Origin: Symsagittifera roscoffensis
Taxonomy: Eukaryota > Xenacoelomorpha > Acoela > Convolutidae
Length of the DNA: 64,000 nucleotides
Direction of reading: 5' to 3'
Assembly (NCBI RefSeq): GCF_963678635.1
Contig: NC_087066.1
Location: 13,872,517 to 13,936,516 of the forward strand
Position numbers and translations under genes: made by a program. Below the pieces are notes generated by a model that did not search any database, was not told where the DNA came from, and saw only the letters and a program-made list of their open reading frames with translations. Positions 1 to 12,500 of this stretch are shown here, piece by piece (the stretch's first letter is position 1; every line of letters starts with the position of its first letter).

Positions 1-3000
1 CCTTCGGAGAATAGGAGAAGCATTATCTACGAAGTGGGAGAACCCCTATAGTAAAACTATGAGCTGGGTGAAGTGCCGGCTGTCTTTTGCCGTGCTCCGT
101 GCTTCCAGTGTGCTTCCGAGGCACAAGGACCAAGTGGAGGAGTCTTGGCTCAGACCATGATTTCTTACCCTAGAGAAATATTTATGGATATTCTACAAAG
201 AAGAAAAAATGGCTAGCTATTTGCAAACTCTGCCAGTAAGGTAAAACGTGGACCTAAACGAAACAAAAATGTTAAAAAATGAACCAAATAGATAATTGAC
301 TGATTTCATTAAAAAAAGAGTCTACATAATTGCCAAGAGACGCAAGTCAATTTTGACGCATTAACAGTCAATTTGAAAGAAAAAAAACGAATTTACCAAC
401 TAACAAGCCTCAATTTATAGAACGGACGCATTTTAGCTAGTATACAAAAAAAATTCATTAAACTTCCGACCCTGCCCAGGCTCGAACCCTCTTAATTGGA
501 TGCGGGTCTACTTCTCTACCTCTACGCTACAATTCCATGTTACCTTGAAGCTAAAGAGCTATTTGTAATATAACAGTCTGTGTTAATATCCTTAGCATTG
601 GCAGTACTTAATAGCTGATTATTGATCAAAATGAACATTTTCAAAATGAAAACATTTTGTCGCAACAAAATTGCAACTTAGCTTAAAAAAAAGAGAGTTC
701 ATACTATAAAAGCTTTGCTTGTGTAATCATGCAAATATCCTGTATTGAATTTCCGCTGGCTCAATATGCCTGGTTTAGCAACGGAAAAACTTTCGACAAA
801 GAAACAAAATCGACAAACTTTTAGCAGACACCAGTTGCTCCGAAAATATTATTAACAAATTTTTATCATTTCAATATTGTATTGAATCTTGGCTGGCGCA
901 AGCTAGCATTTCAAGAAATGTGATAAACGATTTTTAGTTCTTGTTAAATGCTAAACCTGACAAGATGTCACTGCTCAACCACGAGCTGAGCAGTTGTTCA
1001 GTTAAAGTCTTCCGAAGACATTTATTTGAAACCCAACTTAGGCTTCAATGTAATTTTTACAAGCTAAAGCGCGCAATTTCTTTATTTATATCAAAGAAGC
1101 GCCAAAAATTAGATGCAAAAAGCAGCTCACCAGGACATGAAAAAACACTGAAGGGACCATTAAGCATCAGCAAAATAAGCAACACCAGTTGATCCGAAAA
1201 AAAAATAATTAATGTTATAAAAATCTTTCATCATTTCAATATTCTGTATTGAATATCGACTGGCGCAACCTAGCAGTTCAAGAAATGTGGTGAACGATTT
1301 TTAGTTCTTTTTCTATTCTAAACCTGACAAGATGTCACTGTTCACTTAAAACATTTTCATTTCCTTCAAAGCGTTGAAATGCCAATTTAGCGAAAATCCT
1401 TTTCAAGACTTGTACCCTTTTCAAAATTTGAAACCTTTTCAAAACTTGAGAAAAAATTCAATGATGAATACTTGAACTTTGAGTTTGTATTTATAGTCAG
1501 AAAACTCACTTGAAGCAATTTTTGTGATCAAATACGGGAAATTCAAATTTGAATTGGTGAGACCGATAATAGACAAAATAGACGTCTAGTTGCAAAATTA
1601 CATCACTGATTTAATAAAATCACTCATAGGGTAGAACAGGACCATCATCATTAAGGGAGGAAACTAAGCGCACTAAATTTGATAAGCTACTAATTAAATC
1701 ACAGCTATTTTTTGTACATACAGAGAACGAGCGTCAATTTAACGCAGCAGCAGCACACTTAAACCCATTGGCAAGGCAAGCTTAAACAAAATATTTGCAA
1801 AATTATTTCAAAAAGGAATGATAATTGATTCTCGGGAATGATTTAGCAGCACAGTTATATGACGAAAACCATTTTTCGACATGACAATACGTTTATACGC
1901 AATTTACAAAATATTTCAGTCAACTTTACAAAATTCAGTACAATTTAGATTTACAATATTTTCGTTTCATTTGAGTTATGCCATAACTTTCAAGAGCGGG
2001 AGCGTTTAACTTCCAAAGTGCCCGGAAGAGTTCGTGACCGGATTTTTTGCATTATTGGTGCCTTAAATTACACTTTTCCAAAATCTCAGTTCTGCTGAAA
2101 CTTGTGTCTTTTAAAGAATCTGCTCGCTCCAGAATTTGCAAATTTCCTTCGGAGAATAGGAGAAGCATTATCTACGAAGTGGAAGAACCCCTATAGTAAA
2201 ACTATGAGCTGGGTGAAGTGCCGGCTGTCTTTTGCCGTGCTCCGTGCTTCCAGTGTGCTTCCGAGGCACAAGGACCAAGTGGAGGAGTCTTGGCTCAGAC
2301 CATGATTTCTTACCCTAGAGAAATATTTATGGATATTCTACAAAGAAGAAAAAATGGCTAGCTATTTGCAAACTCTGCCAGTAAGGTAAAACGTGGACCT
2401 AAACGAAACAAAAATGTTAAAAAATGAACCAAATAGATAATTGACTGATTTCATTTAAAAAAAGAGTCTACATAATTGCCAAGAGACGCAAGTCAATTTT
2501 GACGCATTAACAGTCAATTTGAAAGAAAAAAAACAAATTTACCAACTAACAAGCCTCAATTTATAGAACGGACGCATTTTAGCTAGTATACAAAAAAAAT
2601 TCATTAAACATCCGACCCTGCCCAGGCTCGAACCCTCTTAATTGGATGCGGGTCTACTTCTCTACCTCTACGCTACAATTCCATGTTACCTTGAAGCTAA
2701 AGAGCTATTTGTAATATAACAGTCTGTGTTAATATCCTTAGCATTGGCAGTACTTAATAGCTGATTATTGATCAAAATGAACACTTTCAAAATGAAAACA
2801 TTTTGTCGCAACAAAATTGCAACTTAGGTTAAAAAAAAGAGAGTTCATACTATAAAAGCTTTGCTTGTGTAATCATGCAAATATCCTGTATTGAATTTCC
2901 GCTGGCTCAATATGCCTGTTTTAGCAACGGAAAAACTTTCGACAAAGAAACAAAATCGACAAACTTTTAGCAGACACCAGTTGCTCCGAAAAAATTATTA

Positions 3001-6000
3001 ACAAATTTTTATCATTTCAATATTGTATTGAATCTTGGCTGGCGCAAGCTAGCATTTCAAGAAATGTGATGAACGATTTTTAGTTCTTGTTAAATGCTAA
3101 ACCTGACAAGATGTCACTGCTCAACCACGAGCTGAGCAGTTGTTCAGTTAAAGTCTTCCGAAGACATTTATTTGAAACCCAACTTAGGCTTCAATGTAAT
3201 TTTTACAAGCTAAAGCGCGCAATTTCTTTATTTATATCAAAGAAGCGCCAAAAATTAGATGCAAAAAGCAGCTCACCAGGACATGAAAAAACACTGAAGG
3301 GACCATTAAGCATCAGCAAAATAAGCAACACCAGTTGATCCGAAAAACAAATAATGTTATAAAAATCTTTCATCATTTCAATATTCTGTATTGAATATCG
3401 ACTGGCGCAACCTAGCAGTTCAAGAAATGTGGTGAACAATTTTTAGTTCTTTTTCTATTCTAAACCTGACAAGATGTCACTGTTCACTTAAAACATTTTC
3501 ATTTCCTTCAAAGCGTTGAAATGCCAATTTAGCGAAAATCCTTTTCAAGACTTGTACCCTTTTCAAACTTTGAAACCTTTTCAAAACTTGAGAAAAAATT
3601 CAATGATGAATACTTGAACTTTGAGTTTGTATTTATAGTCAGAAAACTCACTTGAAGCAATTTTTGTGATCAAATACGGGAAATTCAAATTTGAATTGGT
3701 GAGACCGATAATAGACAAAATAGACGTCTAGTTGCAAAATTACATCACTGATTTAATAAAATCACTCATAGGGTAGAACAGGACCATCATCATTAAGGGA
3801 GGAAACTAAGCGCACTAAATTTGATAAGCTACTAATTAAATCACAGCTATTTTTTGTACATACAGAGAACGAGCGTCAATTTAACGCAGCAGCAGCACAC
3901 TTAAACCCATTGGCAAGGCAAGCTTAAACAAAATATTTGCAAAATTATTTCAAAAAGGAATGATAATTGATTCTCGGGAATGATTTAGCAGCACAGTTAT
4001 ATGACGAAAACCATTTTTCGACATGACAATACGTTTATACGCAATTTACAAAATATTTCAGCCAACTTTACAAAATTCAGTACAATTTAGATTTACAATA
4101 TTTTCGTTTCATTTGAGTTATGCCATAACTTTCAAGAGCGGGAGCGTTTAACTTCCAAAGTGCCCGGAAGAGTTCGTGACCGGATTTTTTGCATTATTGG
4201 TGCCTTAAATTACACTTTTCCAAATTCTCAGTTCTGCTGAAACTTGTGTCTTTTAAAGAATCTGCTCGCTCCAGAATTTGCAAATTTCCTTCGGAGAATA
4301 GGAGAAGCATTATCTACGAAGTGGGAGAACCCCTATAGTAAAACTATGAGCTGGGTGAAGTGCCGGCTGTCTTTTGCCGTGCTCCGTGCTTCCAGTGTGC
4401 TTCCGAGGCACAAGGACCAAGTGGAGGAGTCTTGGCTCAGACCATGATTTCTTACCCTAGAGAAATATTTATGGATATTCTACAAAGAAGAAAAAATGGC
4501 TAGCTATTTGCAAACTCTGCCAGTAAGGTAAAACGTGGACCTAAACGAAACAAAAATGTTAAAAAATGAACCAAATAGATAATTGACTGATTTCATTAAA
4601 AAAAAGAGTCTACATAATTGCCAAGAGACGCAAGTCAATTTTGACGCATTAACAGTCAATTTGAAAGAAAAAAAACGAATTTACCAACTAACAAGCCTCA
4701 ATTTATAGAACGGACGCATTTTAGCTAGTATACAAAAAAAATTCATTAAACATCCGACCCTGCCCAGGCTCGAACCCTCTTAATTGGATGCGGGTCTACT
4801 TCTCTACCTCTACGCTACAATTCCATGTTACCTTGAAGCTAAAGAGCTATTTGTAATATAACAGTCTGTGTTAATATCCTTAGCATTGGCAGTACTTAAT
4901 AGCTGATTATTGATCAAAATGAACACTTTCAAAATGAAAACATTTTGTCGCAACAAAATTGCAACTTAGGTTAAAAAAAAGAGAGTTCATACTATAAAAG
5001 CTTTGCTTGTGTAATCATGCAAATATCCTGTATTGAATTTCCGCTGGCTCAATATGCCTGTTTTAGCAACGGAAAAACTTTCGACAAAGAAACAAAATCG
5101 ACAAACTTTTAGCAGACACCAGTTGCTCCGAAAAAATTATTAACAAATTTTTATCATTTCAATATTGTATTGAATCTTGGCTGGCGCAAGCTAGCATTTC
5201 AAGAAATGTGATGAACGATTTTTAGTTCTTGTTAAATGCTAAACCTGACAAGATGTCACTGCTCAACCACGAGCTGAGCAGTTGTTCAGTTAAAGTCTTC
5301 CGAAGACATTTATTTGAAACCCAACTTAGGCTTCAATGTAATTTTTACAAGCTAAAGCGCGCAATTTCTTTATTTATATCAAAGAAGCGCCAAAAATTAG
5401 ATGCAAAAAGCAGCTCACCAGGACATGAAAAAACACTGAAGGGACCATTAAGCATCAGCAAAATAAGCAACACCAGTTGATCCGAAAAACAAATAATGTT
5501 ATAAAAATCTTTCATCATTTCAATATTCTGTATTGAATATCGACTGGCGCAACCTAGCAGTTCAAGAAATGTGGTGAACGATTTTTAGTTTTTTTTCTAT
5601 TCTAAACCTGACAAGATGTCACTGTTCACTTAAAACATTTTCATTTCCTTCAAAGCGTTGAAATGCCAATTTAGCGAAAATCCTTTTCAAGACTTGTACC
5701 CTTTTCAAAATTTGAAACCTTTTCAAAACTTGAGAAAAAATTCAATGATGAATACTTGAACTTTGAGTTTGTATTTATAGTCAGAAAACTCACTTGAAGC
5801 AATTTTTGTGATCAAATACGGGAAATTCAAATTTGAATTGGTGAGACCGATAATAGACAAAATAGACGTCTAGTTGCAAAATTACATCACTGATTTAATA
5901 AAATCACTCATAGGGTAGAACAGGACCATCATCATTAAGGGAGGAAACTAAGCGCACTAAATTTGATAAGCTACTAATTAAATCACAGCTATTTTTTGTA

Positions 6001-6400
6001 CATACAGAGAACGAGCGTCAATTTAACGCAGCAGCAGCACACTTAAACCCATTGGCAAGGCAAGCTTAAACAAAATATTTGCAAAATTATTTCAAAAAGG
6101 AATGATAATTGATTCTCGGGAATGATTTAGCAGCACAGTTATATGACGAAAACCATTTTTCGACATGACAATACGTTTATACGCAATTTACAAAATATTT
6201 CAGCCAACTTTACAAAATTCAGTACAATTTAGATTTACAATATTTTCGTTTCATTTGAGTTATGCCATAACTTTCAAGAGCGGGAGCGTTTAACTTCCAA
6301 AGTGCCCGGAAGAGTTCGTGACCGGATTTTTTGCATTATTGGTGCCTTAAATTACACTTTTCCAAATTCTCAGTTCTGCTGAAACTTGTGTCTTTTAAAG
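1..6400. repeat. Tandem array of a ~2,142-bp unit (about three copies, running off the left edge)
   Basis: The sequence at 2,117-4,258 repeats almost base for base at 4,259-6,400, and 1-2,116 is a third copy whose first ~28 bases lie outside the window. Copies differ by scattered single-base changes and small indels in A runs. The last unit stops at 6,400, two bases before the plastin stop codon (6,402-6,404). Each unit holds an internal duplication of ~150 bp (831-978 versus 1,187-1,345 in the first copy), a tRNA-like segment and a short conserved open segment. High similarity between units suggests recent tandem amplification or homogenisation. I see no protein-coding gene in the array with an ATG start. 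Confidence 0.93.
468..537 (-). repeat. tRNA-like (A box/B box) segment, repeated in each array unit
   Basis: Read on the minus strand, this segment has an A-box-like TAGCGTAGAGG and a B-box-like GGTTCGAGCC at tRNA spacing. The arms do not pair well enough for a functional tRNA. Equivalent copies lie at 2,613-2,682 and 4,755-4,824. It is probably a tRNA pseudogene or the head of a tRNA-derived SINE caught inside the tandem unit. Confidence 0.4.
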
Positions 6401-6401
6401 A

Positions 6402-6554
6402 CTACTTGTTCTGCAATGCTCGTGTCATGAGACATGCAAAGACAGTGAGTACCATTTTAGGTTTGACCTCCACAATATCATCGGGTAGTGCGTAGATTCT
6501 GGCTCCCACTTTCCTGCCCCAATTGATAGCAAGTTTCGCGTTGTTGAACTTAGC
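6402..6554 (-). CDS. PLS: Plastin exon 13 (end of CH4, residues 612-661 and stop)
   Basis: It encodes [20 protein letters not shown], then [20 protein letters not shown], the C-terminal plastin signature, ending TRALQNK and TAG at 6,402-6,404. The 2.14-kb tandem array starts immediately beyond the stop codon, so the 3' untranslated region must lie inside the array unit. Confidence 0.96.
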   Translation of the reverse strand, partial: AKFNNAKLAINWGRKVGARIYALPDDIVEVKPKMVLTVFACLMTRALQNK

Positions 6555-9500
6555 CTAAAAACGAACACGCGTTGGAAAAGGATTTTAACAATGCTAGAAA
6601 AGAACAAGCCGCAATTACAAAACATTCAAAGCTGCAAACTGTTTATTAACAAATCAACCATACAACTCCCCCCCCCAAAAAAAATAAATCGATTTAGGAG
6701 GGAGAAAATATGGATTTTTCACAAGCTAAATTTGAGTATAGCCTAGAATCGTTCAAATTTAACCGTATTACTAGAAAAAATATTGAATTTAAATATTAAT
6801 TTGTTTAATCAACAGCATACAAATGCAATCCCGCATAAAAATGTAAAAATCATTTATTCATTTTCGAATTTGTATGAAATGCATACTTTTTACAATTATT
6901 TTTCTGAGAGGGGGAGAGAGAGATTCGTTTTTAACTATCAAGAAATAACTCCTGGGGATTGATTTAACCAGACCATTTGACTGATGACACTTTAATTGCT
7001 TCTAGATATCAGTAAAATTTTCTTTTCCGGCTAAAACGCTAATTATCAATTCTGCTTTCTTAATTTACTTTTCATTTTATTGTTTTATTCAACGTTAGGT
7101 GACTTTATTTTCAAATTTAGCAAACATGCAAGCTAAGGATGCATTTATTTCCTTAGGAATTAGCATTATATTTGGCTTAAAGCACATGATCTTCCGAAGA
7201 CGTTAATTTGACACCCAATTTAGGCTTCGATTTGTTTTTTACAACAAACCAATGAGCAATTTCTTTATTTATATCAAAGAGACGCCAAAATTTAGATGCA
7301 AGGAACAATTTACCAGGAAATGAAAGAATATTGAGGGGACCATTAAGCATCAGCAAAATAAGCTAAAACTACATTTTGCACGCAAATAACTAAGCTACAA
7401 AACTGTTTGGCAAAGACAGGCAGCCGCTAAACAATGTCATGGCAACGATTGCAGCAAAAACAGTTATCATTTGTCAACAAACCTCATACTGTGAAATATA
7501 AAACCATGAAGAAGACTAATTAGTTAAAATGATTGAAGTAAAGATAGCCAGAAATCTTTGAAAGTCTAGAGAAAAGTCTGAAAAAAAAACTCGACAGATG
7601 AAGAAATAAATCAGATACTATTTACTAAAATCTGTCGTTTAACGCTGGTGTTTAAAAACAGTGCTGATTTATAACATAGCTAACTGACAATTGAAAAAGA
7701 GTAGAGTAATGAACGCAAGGAAAATGCAAAAAAAAACTGATTTGTTTTTTCGAATCGAAAACATTCAACTTTTGAATTTTGAAGAAAAAAAAAATATGGT
7801 CTTAAAGCTCTTTGAGCTTGTAGAACAATTTATGATATACACGTTTTTGTTAAAACTAACCCAATTTGAGAACATAGCCAATCGAAGATTGGAAAAGAGT
7901 AATGAATGCAAGTAAACATTAAAAAAACAATGACTTTGTTGAAAAAATCGCAACTTTCGAATTTCAAAGAAAAAATCGATGCCCGTTAAGCTCTTTGAAT
8001 TTCTAGAACGATTTATGCTTGGCGCTTTTTCGATAACAATAACCCAACTTGAGAAAACTGGATCGACAGGTAAAGTTTTTATTCCGCTGTAAATCTAAAA
8101 ATTGAATTCCACTTTCGAAACTAGAAATCGTTCTCAAATTTTTGCGCCATTTGCACGTTTGTATTTGGAGAGAGCTATTTACGTCACTTTCAGCAGATAA
8201 ATTTCAATTGAACTCAAAAAAAGCATATAAACCTAAGTGCATCAATATTTTAAGACTTTTTCCTGAAAAAAAAGCAGCAAGATCTATATAAGAGTCTTCA
8301 CTACGTTGATTAAACTGGATCAACTTTATTTCGCCGGGAAATCTGATAATTAATTTCCATTGTCGAAATTAGCAGTCAATAACGTTTTTCGTGATCTTTG
8401 CACTTTTGCTGTTTGATAGTGGAATCTGTCTTCTTCTTAACAATGGAAATGCACTGAACTTGAAAAAAATTCACAAGTCAAACCACGAAAAATGAAAACT
8501 GAGCGTGAACAAATTTTTTGACTTTTTCTCGAAAACAAAAAAAATCACTTATAAAAGAGATTTATAAAAGAGTACACACTACGTCCATAACTCTTAATTA
8601 TAAGGACATAACAAACAAAACTGGAAATTTATAAAGCATTTTTCTTAATTTGGGTTAAGGCTGAACGAAAAAGGAAGAAGACAAAACTTGCTGAGAATTT
8701 TACCAGATACAAAATGGTGCAATTTTCCGTTCTTCGGGCCCAAAATTTTACCACAAAAATAATCAATTTTGGCTTTTTTTTTTAATCAAAAATTACGCTA
8801 AAACTGTCGGTTCCATTGTCATCAAAACTATATATAGTGAGCCTCTTATGTAGCTCAACAAAGTTAACACCGAGGCGAAATTGCGCTTCACACTTGCGAG
8901 AACACGACAAAATGTGTAAGCTCTTATTTTAGTCCAACTTGAAAAAAAAATCCCCTTTTAAATTTTTTCGTTTTGTGTGGATAAATCAAATCAGCGTTGT
9001 ATACTGCATCCTTAAAAGTAACACAGAGGCAAAAAAACTCGAGATGTTTTCAAAAGTTAGTGTCTTCAGATGTGTGTCAAAAATATTTACCGCGCTGTTT
9101 AATTAGAAGACACTAACTTTTGAAAACATTTTGAGTTACTTTTAAGGATGTGTAAATATTTTTGACACACATCTGAATTAATAATGCAAGCTCAGAAACA
9201 CCAAGTATAAATAAGTCAAAACATAGCCAATAGAGAGCTGATAAGGTGTCAATGAACTCAAGATAACCAAAAAATTGCTTCGCACCACTTGCAAAAAAAC
9301 TCGCACCAATTGAAATGAATGAAAGAAAATAAAATATTGCAAAAAGAATTCAAAAAATTGTTTTATTTAAAAACTTATAAAAACTGCAGAGATAGCCGAA
9401 AAAATTCTCCAGCGAAACTAACTGAACCTTATAATTCAGTAAAACAACGAAACTAACTGAACCTTAAGAAATTAAAAGGAGCATTGGTCTCGCAAGTCGG

Positions 9501-12500
9501 CAAGTGTAATAAATTAAACCACAATTAGACGCGCGAGTTCAATCGAAAACAGGTCTCGAAACATTAATTTAGCATCGCTAGCTGTGCATAATTTCGAGTT
9601 CATTTGTGTACTCACCGCGGAGTCAGAAGCACAGTCTAGATTGACAAGAGTGTAGTCGACCACTCTGGGCTTGATGGCGTCTATGAGGTCAATGATGGGC
9701 AGGGAGGTAGAGATGGAGGAGTCCTTGAAGGAGGACACACTGCTCTGCTTACCACTCTGCGACAACTGACACAAAGCACAACAAATTATCACTGTTAATT
9801 TAACTTTTAACCGAGCAAAATAAGCTCAAACTTATCTACCAATATTCCAGCGTAACGGTCAAAACCTAAAATTCCAAAAGAATTTTCTTAAATCCGTGAC
9901 TCTTATTCCATGCATATATTTATTCAACAGATTTAGGGGGGCGGTGGGACGCCCGTTGACCCAGGGGCGGATTTAGAGGGGGGAAGGGGGTGAGTACTAT
10001 TTTGAGATATCCATATTTGGTGACGGACCCTAAAATTTTTCAAAATTTTGAGGGTGGAGCGCGCGCCAAAAAACGCGATTTTTTGGTCAACATTTTCCAA
10101 AAAGAGCCTAAAATGCCTTTTTTTGCCTGTTTTTCAAAAATCTTTGGGGGAGCTTGGAAATTCACTTTGTTCGACCTTAAAATCACCTCGAGAAAATCCT
10201 AGATCCGCCCCCTGCTCCGACCCAAAGTGTCTCCCCTTTGTACTATTTTGAGAAATCCATTTTGGCTGACTGACCCTAAATTTTTTCTAAAGGCGCCCTG
10301 GGCGCCAAAATATACTAATTTTGAGGGGGAGCGCGCGCCGACAAAACGCAATTTTTTGGTCGAAATTTTCCAAAAAAAAGCCTAAAAACGCCTTTTTGGC
10401 CTGTTTCTTCAAAATTTAGCCTGCGGCACATAAAATTTGGTCAAAATCAGGTCTATATAGTGTTCTGGGAGTGCTGAGAAAAATCGTTCGGCCGACCTAA
10501 AAAACAGGTCGACAAGTTTTTCGAATTTTTTTTTGAAAACCCCCCCCCCCCCCCCCCCCCCCCCCAATTGTAGATCTACTCACCTTATTATTCACGAACT
10601 CAATGATTGACTTGTCGATATCCTTCTGTGTATCTCCGGATCCATCCTCCTGTGACTGCTGCAATGACAGCAGAATCTTCCCAGTGTAGGCCCTCATAAG
10701 CTGCCAAATCAAACCCAACTTCAGGGTATTGTCCTCTTCGCTCTGGTCGAACAGATTGTCCCCGCCAATGCCCACTGTCTTCAATTTCAGTCTGTCACCC
10801 TTGGCATATCCGACTGCGTACTGACAGTTCTGTCGTTTGAATATCTCCATTTTGATCGGAGGTTTCTTGATGTTTTTCCACTCGACCACGCCTGGGGCGA
10901 TCTGGTCTTCAATCTAAACAACAAAAGGGATAGGTTACTATGATAACATGATCGACATGTACGTATTTTACACATGTATGTATATAAACTCAAAACCAGT
11001 CAAACCTCACGCCATTTGAATTAAAATTTGGATGATTTTGTAGATGTTATATTACTGTTACTTAACTATAAGGCGACAGTTCTGAATTCAATGGCTGGTT
11101 TACAGGGTGGCTGGTTTATTCTACGCTACCTACCTTTCAGTTTCTCGTCGCGGGGTCTACCTTCCATTAAGATCTGATTTAAAAATTGAATTTGTTGGGA
11201 ACTTACTGCTAGGATGACAAGTCCGTCTGTGACGTCATAGAACAGATGATTGACAAAATGGAGGGGCACTCCGAACGCCTTCAGGCCCAGACTGTTAATC
11301 CAGTTACGGAAGGCTGAAAAAGACGACACGAATTTTTTAAGTCAAGGGCCTATGATAAAGAATTTAAAAATACGGATTCCCTGTCATGCAAAACAAACAT
11401 AGCCAACTGACAGTTGGAAAAGAGAAATGAACGCAAAGAAACAAAAAAACTGACTTCGTTTTTTAAAAAAGCTTCAACTGTCGATTTTAAAGAAAATATT
11501 ATGTCCTTAACGCTCTTTGAATTTCAAGAACAATTTATGATTCGTACTTTTTTGTTAAAATTAAGTTAACTTGAGAAAACTGGATCAATAGTCGCCGATA
11601 TACTAACTTTAATGGAGAGCGCGTCGAAAAAAAAAACGCTATTTTCTTTATGATAACTTTCTAAAAAGTACCCAAAAACGGCGTTCGCCCCCCCCCCCCC
11701 TAAATTTGCCCCTAGTTACAGTAGTGTTTCAAAATTGAAACTTAAAGGTGGGGGAAAAGTGGAAAAGAGCCAAAATAGGGTCTTTACTGTGCTCTGGGAT
11801 CGCCCGAAAATCAATTTGATTGACCTAAAAAAAATCGAAAAAATCCCCTCGAGAAAATCCTAGATCCGCCCCAGTATGAGCGCACATCTGTAGTTATAAG
11901 AGCATTTCAAAACTGTTTCTTAAGTGCGTTTTTATATTAAAAAATCGCCCAGACCTATATAAAAGTCTTCAATACGTTCATTACTCTTAATAAACATCTT
12001 GCTAGCAGTATGATTTTTCCATTTATTGAAACGCAACGAAATGAAAGTATTCAACAGTTCTCTATCTCACTTTTCTCCTCTCTGGTTTCCTGGACTATTG
12101 AGTCCATCTCGATGGGTTCCCTGGCTCCATCCAGGGCTGGGTAGTTGTTGAACAGATTGGCTACAAATGCCAGATTCAGTTTCGGGTTTCCATCAACTAT
12201 GTCCTAAGCAACAACAAAGTTATTTAGAACGCATGTTCGAGCAAACAAGACGCATGTTCGGGCAAAAATAGCACAAAAGTAATCCACTGTTTAGACTTTC
12301 TAGCCGCTTTAATCGTCAGAAGATCTTCGTTGAATTATATCAGACGCTTAATGGGCTATCATGCAAGAATGACGCTACAAAGCTCTCTCAAAGAGCACGT
12401 AATAATCTCTTGAATATCTGAGCATTGAGAAATTAACTCTTTAACTCTTTTTTCATCTTGCGACCTTTCTAGAAAGACGAAAGCCATTAAATATTGAAAA

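Larger units (their letters stand above)
6555..9615 (-). other. Plastin intron 12: repeats, no gene seen
   Basis: This 3.06-kb intron holds a diverged copy of the array segment (7,191-7,366), dispersed repeat family R1 (7,672-8,560) and an interleaved inverted-repeat structure (9,007-9,175). The short ORFs here lack any recognisable domain. Confidence 0.7.

Noticed and set aside
941-1192. 83-codon ORF repeated in each array unit
   Set aside because: It begins with TTG rather than ATG, has no recognisable domain and lies in a homogenised repeat.
3203-3439. Minus-strand ORF within the tandem array
   Set aside because: Present in only one unit because of a single-base difference; no motif.
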